Of a stretch of DNA of 64,000 bases, positions 26,893 to 37,262 are shown piece after piece. Numbering within the stretch: position 1 is the first letter of the stretch; the number at the start of each line of letters is the position of its first letter. Both the position numbers and the translations under genes were made by a program. A model generated the notes under the pieces. That model was not told where the DNA came from and searched no databases. It saw only the letters and a list, made by a program, of their open reading frames with translations. The stretch covers positions 242,082-306,081 of the forward strand of contig CAVOXY010000013.1 of the NCBI GenBank assembly GCA_963700515.1. The letters are read 5' to 3'. Source of the DNA: JAJRVM01 sp963700515. GTDB lineage: Bacteria; Planctomycetota; Planctomycetia; Pirellulales; Pirellulaceae.

Positions 26893-27917
26893 TGAAAAGA
26901 ACTTGCTCCGAGTAGCGGCGGCGCATGTGGCCCCCGTGTGGTTGGATGCCCAGGGCACGGTCAACAAGGCCTGCCAGTTGATGGCCGAGGCGGCCCGCCA
27001 CGGCGCAGCTGATTGCGTTCCCCGAGGTGTACGTACCGGCCTTTCCCGTCTGGAGCGCCCTGCGCTCGCCGATTCACAACCACGAACTCTTCTGCCGCCT
27101 CGTCGACAGTTCCATTTATCTTGACGGCCCAGAACTAACACGTCTCTGCGACACCGCCCGCGAACACGAAATCATTGTGTCCATGGGTTTCAACGAGAGG
27201 ACGCCCGCGAGCGTCGGCTGTCTCTTCAATAGCAACGTGCTGATTGACCAGCGGGGTGTCATCCTCAATCACCGGCGAAAACTCGTACCCACTTTCTACG
27301 AGAAGCTGACCTGGTCCCCCGGTGACGGCCATGGCCTGGAGGTTTTGCCGACATCCTGCGGCAAGATCGGGGTGTTGATTTGTGGCGAGAATACCAACCC
27401 GCTCGCCCGGTTCACGCTGATCGCCCAAGGCGAGCAGATACACATTGCCACCTTTCCACCCGTCTGGCCCACCCATCCACCCGGGGCGAGCAGCCGATAC
27501 GACCTGGCCGAAGCGATCCGTTTTCGCGCCGGTGCTCATTCGTTCGAGGCGAAGGCCTTCAATGTTGTCGTCTCGGGATTCCTGGATACGGAGCTGTTCG
27601 GCCTGCTGGCCTCGCTCGCACCCGAGGCGGCCACGATTCTCGAACAGAGTCCGCGCGGGGTGTCGCTCGTGATGGACCCATCGGGGACGCGGATCAGCGA
27701 GGAATATTGCCAGGCGGAGGGGATTCTCTACGCCGATATTGACCTGGCGGCATGCGTGGAGGCGAAGCAATTCCACGATCTGTCCGGCGGATACAATCGA
27801 TTCGACGTGTTCCAGCTGTCGGTATGTCGTCGACGACTCGAACCGATACGTTTCGAATCGGGCCCCTTGGATGCGACGCAATCAATCACTGAGCCTGACC
27901 ATCCCGAGTTGCCGTGA
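26879..27917 (+). CDS. Aliphatic nitrilase-family hydrolase (one frameshift)
   Basis: The N-terminal frame has LLRVAAAHVAPVWLDAQG and QLMAEAARHGA; after a break near 27006 the main frame continues FPEVYVPAFPVW. The Glu-Lys-Cys triad is visible: Glu in FPEVYVPAFPVW, Lys in HRRKLVPTFYEKLTW, Cys in LICGENTNPLARF. The CGENTNPL sequence is that of true nitrilases/cyanide-degrading enzymes and not of amidases. Complete C-terminus at 27917. The start is uncertain because the tandem duplication provides several GTGs; GTG 26879 gives the length closest to the family. It hydrolyses nitriles to acid plus ammonia in the cytoplasm. It stands alone, divergent from the permease gene. Confidence 0.85.
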
Positions 27918-27958
27918 CGGACTACCACCGGAAGGAAGGTGCCCGCCGCAGCGGAGCA

Positions 27959-28327
27959 TCAGGCGTCGGGGCGCAATCTTTTCACCAGGTATTTGTCTAG
28001 CACGGTCCGGATCGAGAAGCAGTATTTGGCGGTCTGATGTCCATCTTCGATCACCAGATCCAACGCCACCGCCGTCGCGTCTGGCAAGACGCTGTGGAGG
28101 AAATTGCGCGTCTGCTCCATATCATCCAGGCTGACGATCGCTCCATCCTCAGCGATATCGTTGAGATACGCCTGTGCCTTCTCCCGTTTTGTGAACAAAC
28201 CGACGGCTCGCATCTCCCTCCCATCGCTGGCCGAGCCCTCGATAGACACGAATCCGTTCGACTGCTCAATGATGAACACCGGGTAATTCCAGGGAGAATG
28301 GTCCACCACAATATGCTTGGCGAGCAA
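27959..28327 (-). CDS. Small protein of unknown function, paralogue of the upstream gene
   Basis: This 122-residue soluble protein contains WNYPVFIIEQSNGFVSIEGS, LFTKREKAQAYLNDI and FLHSVLPDATAVALDLVIED. It aligns along its length with the product of the gene just upstream (28329-28628). Start TTG 28327 directly follows that gene's stop, suggesting coupled translation. The alternating strand/helix layout could be a small adaptor or immunity-like fold, but I do not recognise a family. Confidence 0.6.
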   Translation of the reverse strand: MLAKHIVVDHSPWNYPVFIIEQSNGFVSIEGSASDGREMRAVGLFTKREKAQAYLNDIAEDGAIVSLDDMEQTRNFLHSVLPDATAVALDLVIEDGHQTAKYCFSIRTVLDKYLVKRLRPDA

Positions 28328-28328
28328 T

Positions 28329-28628
28329 TCAGCTGACGGTTACTTTCCAGGGTGAATCGACGGTTGTGCAGTCCGCCACGGGGTCGAACGCCACACGATT
28401 GACGGGGTCTCGTAGGCTTTGCAGCAACCAGGCTAATTCGCGAGGGTTGTGCAGTCCGCGCGGTTCACTCGCGATGCCACACCCCAGAATAAACTCCTCC
28501 GCAGCTTGCTCGGTGGTGAAAATGGCTAGATAATATGTCTGCGAGTCTCCCTCACCTGGCTCGACGACGGACACGTATCCCGCTTCGAGCGGCACCAGGT
28601 AGAGCGGATATGCCAGTTCCCACGCCAT
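28329..28628 (-). CDS. Small protein of unknown function, paralogue of the downstream gene
   Basis: About 99 residues: YPLYLVPLEAGYVSVVEPGE, AIFTTEQAAEEFILG and LAWLLQSLRDPVNRVAFDPV match in order the downstream protein's YPVFII-, LFTKREKAQAYL and NFLHSVLPDATAVALD segments. ATG 28628 is chosen with AAGGGA 9 bases upstream; upstream codons to 28757 look non-coding. The pair forms a two-gene unit convergent with the nitrilase gene. Confidence 0.6.
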   Translation of the reverse strand: MAWELAYPLYLVPLEAGYVSVVEPGEGDSQTYYLAIFTTEQAAEEFILGCGIASEPRGLHNPRELAWLLQSLRDPVNRVAFDPVADCTTVDSPWKVTVS

Positions 28629-28950
28629 GAACGTGATTCCCTTAGGGCGGCCGTGGGCCGCCAACAATACGTGGCTGCGACGTCTCGTCGCAGCACTGCG
28701 GGTGCGTCCATGGCGGCACAAAGGCACGCACTGTGCACGCACGTAAGAACCGAACACCTGACGGGTGAAGCTCGGCTGCAGTCCCCTGCCTGGCGTGATG
28801 CACGAAACGAGCCTCGCGCAGGTCCGACCGAAAGCTGCTCGGCGTCCGGCATTATAGCGGATGCGCCGTGCGAGCGGGGGACGAATTGACCGATGCGACA
28901 GACTTGAGTCCTAGACCGTATTTTCTGATTCCAGCCCGGGAGGATTTCTC
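28629..28950. repeat. Intergenic region with REP-like hairpins
   Basis: This 322-bp gap lies between divergent genes. It holds GGGCGGCC-GTG-GGCCGCC at about 28648-28666 and GCTGCGACG-TCT-CGTCGCAGC at about 28675-28696. The second is the fuller version of the element at 6265-6290. A minus-strand TATAAT (28851-28856) is a possible -10 for the small-gene pair but has no good -35. Confidence 0.55.
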
Positions 28951-30156
28951 ATGATGTCCGATGCATTGATCTATCGACGGCATTTTCTCGGCGGTCTGGG
29001 TGCGAGTGGCCTAGGTGCCATGCTGGCCGGAAATTTCCCGGCACGCGTGTTGGGCCAGGAAGCGGTGGAGCCGAAAACGAACTGGGTACCTGTCTCGGAT
29101 CGCAAGATCCGACTGGGCATCGTGGGGTACGGCGTCTGCAAGTTTGGGGCGCAATTCGGCTTCCAAGACCACCCCAACGTGGAAGTGATAGCAGTGAGCG
29201 ACCTGATCCCCGAGCGGCGTGACGGTCTGATGAAAGCCTGCCGTTGCAGCAAGTCCTACGACTCGTTGGAGGAATTGGTCAAGAATCCGCAGATCGAGGC
29301 GGTATTTGTGGCGACGGATGCTCCCAGTCACCCGCAGCACTGCATGGAGGTTTTGCGACACGGTAAGCACGTGATGACAGCCGTTCCTGCCACGTTCGGC
29401 TCCATCGAAATGGGAGAAGAACTGCTCGAAACCGTGCGGACAACCGGTTTGAAGTACATGATGGCTGAGACCAGCTTCTTCCATGACGATTGCTACGCCA
29501 TGCGACAGATTTACCGCGCGGGTGGATTCGGCCGAGTGATCTATTCCGAAGGGGAATACTTCCATTACGTGCCTACGCCCATCGATTCCTTCAAAGGTTG
29601 GCGAGTTGGTTGCCCGCCACTCTGGTACCCCACACACTCCACCGCTTACTACATCGGCGTGACCGGCCAACGCTTCACCAGCGTGTCGTGCATTGGCTTC
29701 GAAGGGAACTTCGAAGCCTTTCAGCCGGGAGCGAACCAATACAACAACCGGTTCACAGACGAGATCGCACTGTTTCAAACGAGCGAAGGCGGGGCCTCGC
29801 GGATGTGTATGTGCAAAGCTATCCAGGACCGCATCGAAGATACTGGCCGAGTGGCGGGCGAACGAGGCTGGATGGATGGGCTCGCGTATCACGGGGCCCT
29901 GAAAGAACTGCCCGACGTCGCCCGCCCGCCGCTCCCGCCGGGTGTGGCAGCCGGCGGCCATGGCGGCTCACACGGGCATCTGTCCCACGAATTTGTCACG
30001 GCCATCCTGGAGGATCGACAACCGCTGGTAAACATCTACGAGGCGCTGGCCATGACCATTCCAGGTATTGTCGCTCACCAGTCAGCGCTCCGCGGCGGCG
30101 AGTCACTCAAAGTCCCTCAGTATGACGAGCCGGCTGTGTCGCCGACGAAGGAGTAG
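28951..30156 (+). CDS. Gfo/Idh/MocA-family oxidoreductase, exported, lacking the EKP motif
   Basis: The N-terminus has a twin-arginine-type leader (YRRHFLGGLGASGLGAMLAG). The Rossmann start is IRLGIVGYGVCKFGAQFGF, with AVSDLIPERR as the second strand. Where canonical members have an EKP motif with the catalytic lysine, this protein reads HGKHVMTAVPATFGS. It has the family C-terminal domain and ends with the VNIYEALAMTIPGIVAHQSA stretch typical of planctomycete members. ATG 28951 has GGGAGG 8 bases upstream. It is a single gene of 401 residues, NAD(P)-dependent by family, though the missing lysine argues for changed or lost catalysis. Confidence 0.88.
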   Translation: MMSDALIYRRHFLGGLGASGLGAMLAGNFPARVLGQEAVEPKTNWVPVSDRKIRLGIVGYGVCKFGAQFGFQDHPNVEVIAVSDLIPERRDGLMKACRCSKSYDSLEELVKNPQIEAVFVATDAPSHPQHCMEVLRHGKHVMTAVPATFGSIEMGEELLETVRTTGLKYMMAETSFFHDDCYAMRQIYRAGGFGRVIYSEGEYFHYVPTPIDSFKGWRVGCPPLWYPTHSTAYYIGVTGQRFTSVSCIGFEGNFEAFQPGANQYNNRFTDEIALFQTSEGGASRMCMCKAIQDRIEDTGRVAGERGWMDGLAYHGALKELPDVARPPLPPGVAAGGHGGSHGHLSHEFVTAILEDRQPLVNIYEALAMTIPGIVAHQSALRGGESLKVPQYDEPAVSPTKE

Positions 30157-30319
30157 GGAAACGGACTCCCCACTTCCCAGTCGACATGTACAATTCAGGG
30201 CCACTGCCTGCGTGCAAAGGTGAAATCCAAACAGCGGCCCGGTCTAGCCACCGAGAGGGAAGAAGAGACAGTACCATCGCGTAATATTCCGCTCAAAGCG
30301 ATTCGAGCAGCAATTCTTG

Positions 30320-30352
30320 AGGACAAAAAAATCGGCTGACAAAAAAAGACGG
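30320..30352. repeat. Dispersed GGACAAAAA / TGACAAAAA motif, copy 1
   Basis: GGACAAAAAAATCGG then CTGACAAAAAAAGAC in an otherwise GC-rich gap (30157-30416) resembles GGACAAAAATACCGG then ATGACAAAAAGAT at 61906-61932. Both copies lie near the ends of large secreted-protein genes. Beyond this the 260-bp gap shows nothing. Confidence 0.5.
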
Positions 30353-30416
30353 TGCGGCACAATATCTTGTCTTCTTATCACTCGATCCTTTTGTCCCCTC
30401 TCCTTGATATTCGTCA

Positions 30417-33400
30417 TCACTGCTCGAGCGCGGCGGCGGCCGCCTGTTGAATCTCTGCTTCACCCACAACACGGTGGTAGATTTTTACGTCCTTAATCAA
30501 GCCGTGCACTTGGTACGCAGAAGCCGGTCCACTGTACTGACCCACGAACAGATCTCCGGGCCAAATGGCAGTGTTGAAAGCACCCGTCTGCTGAGCAACC
30601 AGACGGCCATTTTCGAACAGGCGCGCATTTTCGCCATCGAACGTGGCCACCACATGGATCCAGCTGCCGACGGCCGGGCTACCACCATCACAATTGATTC
30701 CGCCCACGTACCACCTCCAGCGTCCGCCGATCGATTGCAGGAACCAACCCTCCTGTCCCCAGGCACCGCAACTCAACACGACCGGCATGGTGCCGGGAGC
30801 GTCGAACTTGACGCAGCACGAAATCGTGAGAGGCTGCACCAACTCAAAGCAGCTGTCATGGGCATACGTCACGTGCCCGCCTTGGCTGAGGTCCAGCGCC
30901 GTGCCGTCCACCAATGTCGCTGGACCAGTTGTGTGACCGGCAGTGGATTCACCAGAACAAAGCGTGGCATCGAGACTCTCCCGTAACGGTGCCTCGAACA
31001 CCGGCTCCGTTATCACACTGGGAGCAGCCTCTACCGATTCCGATGGATTACTTTCCACATTTCGCCGACTCAGCGAGCGCACCAAATAGCGGTACCGCTT
31101 GCCCGTCTCAACCTGGAAATCCGCAAACGTCGTCTGCCGGTGGGGCTGCGAGGTGAGTCGGGTGAACGTTTCCGTTTCTGCGTCCGTTCGGTAGACGTGA
31201 TAACCCGCCACATATCCCGTTGGAGTGTGCCATTTGAGACGGACTGCGCCTGAGGCGGTCACGACATGAAGATCGAGCGGCGCAGCGGGAGGACTCGGTG
31301 GCGGGATGTCTACGTTGGCGTAAGTGACATCACCGACCCGCGTACCGGAGACTGCACGCACACCGTAGTACTGTGGTCCGGCGGGAGCCTCCCAGTCGAC
31401 GTGAGAAGAGAGCGGTGTGTGCGCGACCAGTGTCTGGGGATTCGGCGTAAAGCTGGGCTGGTCGCTTCGGTGCACTTCAAACTCCAGCCCAAGCCATTGC
31501 GCTGAGTTGTCCCAATCCAGTGAAACAGCGCCGTCGCGATCGACGCTGGCACTCAATTGAATACGTGCTTCAGGCAGTTCGGGCGGCAGCAGCAATCGGC
31601 AAGATCCCGGCAGGACCAGAGCACCCGGCATGTCGACACGCGGGACCGCCGTGGCGGCTTCCCGCGCGTCGCGAATGATGGCCAGCATCGCCTGATAATG
31701 GGGATCGTCATTTGCGGCAAACGGAGTGACCGGCTGGCCGCCGCGATCGGGCCGCACCAGCTCATGCCTGGTGAACGCGTCGGGTGGCTGCACGGCATGA
31801 GCGTATCCATTCCAGAGCAAGTGCAGGCGCTGACGATCGGCAGTCACCTGGCGATCGCGGCACCAAGCTAGTCCCAACCCCGCGCCGGCGACACCCAACG
31901 GAGCGCGGAGAATCCGGCTCAGTTCGGGTGTTTCCAGATTGACCCAGTCATTTTCAAAGTAGGTTAGTTGACCGTTCTGGCCGTGGCACTGCAGGCAGCC
32001 AGCGCGCTGCATCTCACTGGCCAGCGCGCTCTTCATGGTTGCCCAGCAAGCGAGAGCACAGCCGCTGTCCGTGCGGTTCCAGGTACCGTAGTACAACCCG
32101 TTGGAATCGATCCAGGCCATCAACAGGTCTCGCTCGGGACGCGTCAGATCGGGAATCTGGCCCTCGTGACCGCTGACCAGCACTTCGGCCAGCGGCGCGG
32201 CACCCGATCCATGGGACCGAGGTGGAAAGATCTGCGCGGACCAGAGTGCCGTGCCGTTCATGCAATCGATGCCGGAAATCCAATGGGCGATCAACTGCGT
32301 GCTGCTGCGGTTGGTCAGGTTTTCGTAGCTGATATTGAAGTGTTCGGTCCAGCCGCCCGACAGATCCATCCCGCCGGCAATTCCTTCTTCGCCGCCGTGG
32401 CAGCGCACACAACGGCGATCGAGAATCGGCTGGACCATGCTGGCATAGTCCATGAAACCGCTCCCCCACGATTCCGGCTCCAATTGACTGGGGGCGCTTT
32501 GCAGTATCCCCGGAAACGCATCGGTCGTCTTGCTGGCGGTGAATTTGTGCTCATGGCACCCGATGCAGGACCGGGTCGTCCCCGGCGCGGCTTGCACGAA
32601 CGTGCGCATGCTCTGCACCAGGCGTCCATCCTGATCCAACGCCTGCAGATAGATGGCACGCCCCGCCGGCACCTCGAAGTAGGCTGATCCGTCCGCGTCG
32701 GACCGGCACGACGCCCAGATAGTTCTTCACGCTGAAGGCCAACGCGCTGCTCAAAAGAAACGTCTGATTATACGGATTCGGGCCATCGGTCCGCTCACTG
32801 ATCCGTGACGTCTCTTCGAGCACCCGCAACCATTTGACTTCGCCCCGCTCAACGCCCGCGAGTCCCTGATAAATGTCCTGGAGATAGAAACGCCCGCTCC
32901 GCGCCGTGCGATCAACGATGTCGGCAATGACGGGTGGTCGCGGGCGGGGCTTCACGAGCATGGGCGAATGGAGGCAGATCTCCGGGATCCGAGTAGACCA
33001 CGATGCGGTGACCCGCGCGATCCATCATCTGGATGACGTTACGGCTGCTTCCTTGCGGACGGCCACTGAAGAGCACCAGTTCTTCCGATAACGGCCACGG
33101 TTCACACGAATCACCTTGATCGAATGTCGGATTTTCCGGATGTTCAAAATTGAAAATCGCCTCCACATTGTTCTTGCCGCGTCGTGGATCGATCATGGCG
33201 ATCGAACCACGCGGCGTGCTGTTGTGCTTGGCAAACGTACCGACAATCAGATGTGAATCGGGGACGGGACGCGCAGTCCAGAATCGCTTCCGGAAAGACC
33301 ATGTTGTTGGCAAAAAACGCTGTCTCCTGCGTGCCATCCGGATTCATCGTCCAGAGCGACTGAATCGTGAGCGCGTTCTTGTCAACGTACTCCCAACGCC

Positions 33401-34092
33401 CCAACAGCAGGCGGCCGTCGGGTAGCGGACAGGGATCGAATTCGTTGACATTGTTCACCGAAATCGGATGCATGTCCGATCCGTCGGCGTTCATGACGTG
33501 CAGAATCGCCACGCCCGTATTGTTGCAGGGTACCAGGCCGCTGGGACGCGTCGACAAGAAAAGCAATGCGACCGTCGGCCAAGTAGGCGGGCGTGACATC
33601 GTGCTGACCGTTGAGACTGCCGTGATAGTCGGCACAGGCCGGTGTCGGATCGGTCAGTCGCCGCAGGCCGTGGCCGTCGATGCCGATCTCGTAGATGCTT
33701 GTGCTTCCGGTCGGCTCGCCCTTGAAACAAAACAACAGCTTCTGGGCATCCCACGACAGTTCCGGATCACTGTAGACGCCGACGCCCAGGGTTTCGGGCG
33801 TCGTGGGGTCGATCAGCGGCCGAATCACCCATTCGGATCGCGGCGCGGAAGGGTTTTCCAGCACGTAGATCCCACCACCTCCCGGCGGCCATTTGTAATA
33901 CGTGTCGTAGATGTGGATCCCCGTGTACGAATGGCGTTTCACAAACAACAGCGGCGCGTCCAACTGCCGCATCATCGCCGCTTCATCGCCACTGCCGGAG
34001 TCTGCCGAGTCCGCGGCGACCAATGGATCCCAGGTGCCAATGAGCAAAGAAAGAGTGGTGACAAGGCCGATCAAGGCGGTCGAGTGTTTCAC
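30417..34092 (-). CDS. HzsA-related secreted heme protein with FN3 and LamG domains (four frameshifts)
   Basis: Five consecutive frames give a protein of about 1225 residues. After a signal peptide (LIGLVTTLSLLIG) comes the beta-propeller-like region seen in hydrazine-synthase alpha subunits and their planctomycete relatives (LLFVKRHSYTGIHIYDTYYK, LADGRIAFL/STRP, FDPCPLPDGRLLLGRWEYVD). A heme region follows with three CxxCH sites (CIGCH, CVRCH, CLQCH), then a fibronectin-type-III pair and a C-terminal LamG/concanavalin domain (SWIHVVATFDGENARLFENG). Breaks are near 33555, 33275, 32955 and 32695. HzsA makes hydrazine in anammox bacteria, but these relatives lack any known partner here, so that function should not be assumed. 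It is divergent from a second HzsA-related gene. Confidence 0.85.
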
Positions 34093-34669
34093 GGCAATCT
34101 CCTTGCACGTCGCTATGCGGTGGGTCCGTTTGTCTGCCTACCGCGAGAATGCACTCATTTAAGTCGAGTTGCAGCAACCAACGGGAGCGGGTCACTAAAA
34201 CTCGAGCGGTAGTTCGTTTTGCTTCGAACTCCAACCTCGTTAGCATCTTGCTGGAGCCGAAGCCAGGTAGGATGGCAGGTTCGAATCGACTCTATCCTAT
34301 GCTCTGTGAGCCGCAATTGCCAGTATCTGAGCCAATCCCTGTTCGTTCCCAACACGCATGCGTGTCTCAGTCCGTGGAAGCCCTGGCACGGGACCCTCTT
34401 GGCTGTGGGTGTCGCCCGTGTCAGGGATATCTGGGGCTCTCTATTGGAACGAATTCGGCGATTGCGTTACAATAAGTGCTGTCAATTTCAGTGGGACAGC
34501 ATGCCACCGAACATCCGCTGCGAGTACGACATCCTGGCCGATATGTGCTGTACGGCTGAATCGTCACGCCGCAGTCACCGCTGCGTTTGCCTACTGCGCC
34601 GACCGCACGCTCGATACCTGAGTCGGCGCGATCGCCAAGCCGATTGATGGCCAAAGGAGATTGTCTCTG
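34093..34669. other. Divergent intergenic region between two HzsA-related genes
   Basis: This 577-bp region carries no gene I can support. It contains a candidate promoter for the rightward gene at 34444-34473. No counterpart was recognised for the leftward gene. Confidence 0.5.
34444..34473 (+). promoter_or_regulatory. Candidate sigma-70-type promoter TTGGAA-N18-TACAAT
   Basis: The -35 TTGGAA and -10 TACAAT are separated by 18 bases, the same spacing and -10 as the promoter at 46466-46495. The predicted start near 34481 gives a leader of about 190 bases before ATG 34670. Confidence 0.45.
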
Positions 34670-37256
34670 ATGAGGTTTCTGCATCACACACGCCGCTCGC
34701 TTGCTCGACGTTTGCTCGCCTTTCTGCTCGCATCCTGTGTGCTGACCGCGGATCGAGTACCTGCTGTGGCGGACGAAGCTGTGCAGCTAAGCACGCAATC
34801 GACGGCTGCCGTCCAGGCGGACTGGAATCAGCAGTACAACCAGCTGGCCACCGACATCGCCAACCGGGCACACTTTGATCGCGTGGCGGCCGAGGCGTAT
34901 CGCAGGGAGTCCTTGATTATCGCGGGGGACCGAGACCCGCTCGATGTGATCCTGCGACGTACGGCAGCTCTGCTTGCCGATTTACGGAAGGCCGGCAACC
35001 TAGCGAACCTTGACACGTTGGCCCGACGTCTGGCGGATCTGACCGCTGCCAGTGCCAATGTTTCACCGGTCCAGTCGGAAGCTCGCCTCGCACTGTTCAT
35101 GGACATTTGCCGACTGCGCCGCGAGATGTCGTTGAGTAACCCGCTGCTGGACTTTAGTGACATACTGTTCATCAAGCATCACCGCGCTCTGTACAATCAC
35201 ATGTGCGACCAGTACTACGGCATGGCTGCCACTCCGGGTGGCGCCCTGTGCATCTTGCGCGGGCGCGTTTGGCCCGCAGCCACAGGTCATCGATGTGCTG
35301 GCCAACTCGACCGTCTCTGCTCCGGCTCGCTTGGCGGGACAACCCCTCTCGGGCGGACCGAATGTGGCCCCCACGATGTCGTTTGACGGGATGGGAAACC
35401 GTCAGGGTACGGAAGGCCAGGGGGGGACGTTCCTCTCGCCTGATCTTTCCTATGATGCTTCCCGCATTCTGTTTGCCTATGTCGAGAACCGGGGTGACCC
35501 GTTGCACCATCATCATGTTGACCCCAGCCAAGGGCACTGGGACGCGGGGCACTGCTTTCACATATTCTCGGTCCATATCGATGGCACCAACCTGGCGCAG
35601 CTGACTGACGGAACCTGGAACGATTTTGATCCGTGCTGGTTGCCGAACGGGCGGATTGCCTTCATCAGCGAGCGGCGTGGCGGATATTTACGCTGTGGGC
35701 GTGTCTGCCCGACCTATACGCTGTTCGACATGGCAGCCGACGGCAACGACATGCAGTGCCTCAGTTTCCATGAGACGAACGAGTGGCAGCCGAGCGTCAC
35801 GAACGACGGGATGATCATCTGGACGCGCTGGGACTACGTCGATCGACACGGCTGCACGGCGCACATGCCGTGGCTGACGACGTTGGACGGTCGCGACCCG
35901 CGGGCGGTGCACGGCAATTTCGCGCCACGCCCGACACGTCCCGATATGGAACTCGATTGCCAGGCGATTCCCGGTTCGCACAAGTTCATTGCCACAGCCG
36001 CACCGCACCACGGCCAGGCCTACGGTTCATTAATTCTCATTGACCCGCATGTGCGGGATGACGACGCGATGGGACCGGTGCGGCGGATTACGCCAGAAGT
36101 CGGTTTTCCGGAGAGCCAAGGGGGAAGTCAGGTCTATGGCTCGCCGTGGCCGCTGAGCGAAGATTACTATCTCTGTGTCTACGACGCGCGCATGCGTCCT
36201 GAGAATGGCAACCAGGGCGGAGAAATTCTGCGAGGCGACTACGGCATTTATCTGGTCGACGCTTTCGGCAATCGAGAACTACTCTTTCGCGACCCGGAGA
36301 TTGGCTGTTCCAGTCCGATTCCGGTGCGTCCTCGCCCAGTTCCACCAGTGCCTGCCGAAACAGACTACCGCGGCACGGGCACGAATCCGGCCACACGAGC
36401 ACGTGAGTCAGCAACGAGCCAAGTGGCCAGCGGCACGGTCGGTGTGATCAATGTCTACGAGAGTCTTAAGCCCTGGCCGGAAGGGACGAAAATAGCCGCT
36501 TTGCGCGTCCTGCAGGTATTTCCCATGAGCGTCCCCTCCGGTGCACCTCCGCATGAGACCGGACTGCGCGTGGCTTCGGCCGGTGATTCGGTGGTACCCG
36601 TGAGGCACGTGCTGGGGACGGTACCAGTCGAAGAAGACGGGAGCGTCTTCTTTGAGGTGCCCGCCGACAAGGAGCTTTTCTTTCAGGCCGTCGACGAACA
36701 GGGTCTGGCCGTTCAATCGATGCGTTCCGCCACGCAAGTGCGGCAAGGTGAACGACTGGTCTGTGCCGGTTGTCATAACCCGCGGCACCAGGTTTCCACA
36801 CCCCTTGCATCGGTACCGATGGCCTTCCGCCGCAAGCCATCGCAACTGGAACCAGACGTCGATGGATCGCGCCCCTTCAGTTACCCGCGCTTGGTGCAGC
36901 CCGTGCTCGACAAACACTGTGTCGCTTGCCACGCCGAACATGCCGACAAACCGATCAATCTGGCGCGAGAACCATTTGTGAACAACTGGTACGCGTCCTA
37001 CAACAACTTGATCCAGAAATTCGGGTTCTATGACTATCAGGACGATTACCGCACCACACCCGGTCACTTCGGCGCTCGTGCCTCGCAGCTGTACAAACTG
37101 CTGCAAGCCGGCCACTATGAGGTCGCGCTCACCCCGGAGGAAATGCACCGTTTGACACTCTGGCTCGACTGCTCATCCATGTTCTACGGCGTGTACGAAC
37201 GTGACCGAGGCCAAGCTCAGCTGCGGGGAGAAATTGCCTATCCCACGCTGGAATGA
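34670..37256 (+). CDS. HzsA-related secreted diheme protein (one frameshift)
   Basis: A basic signal peptide (LARRLLAFLLASCVLTA) leads to a helical N-terminal domain (residues 35-170), a propeller-like region (GGTFLSPDLSYDASRILFAY, FSVHIDGTNLAQLTDGTWND, CWLPNGRIAFISERRGG), and a C-terminal heme region with CAGCH and CVACH sites. The end, EEMHRLTLWLDCSSMFYGVY, is characteristic of the HzsA-related family. One break near 35263 joins two frames. ATG 34670 has AAGGAG 10 bases upstream. It is followed 6 bases later by a putative hydrolase gene, so the two are likely co-transcribed. Periplasmic or surface location and redox chemistry are inferred. Confidence 0.87.
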
Positions 37257-37262
37257 GTGCCA

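Noticed and set aside
30417..37256. Hydrazine synthase (anammox) function
   Set aside because: The family resemblance is real, but no HzsB/HzsC, hydrazine dehydrogenase or nitrite-reduction genes are present.
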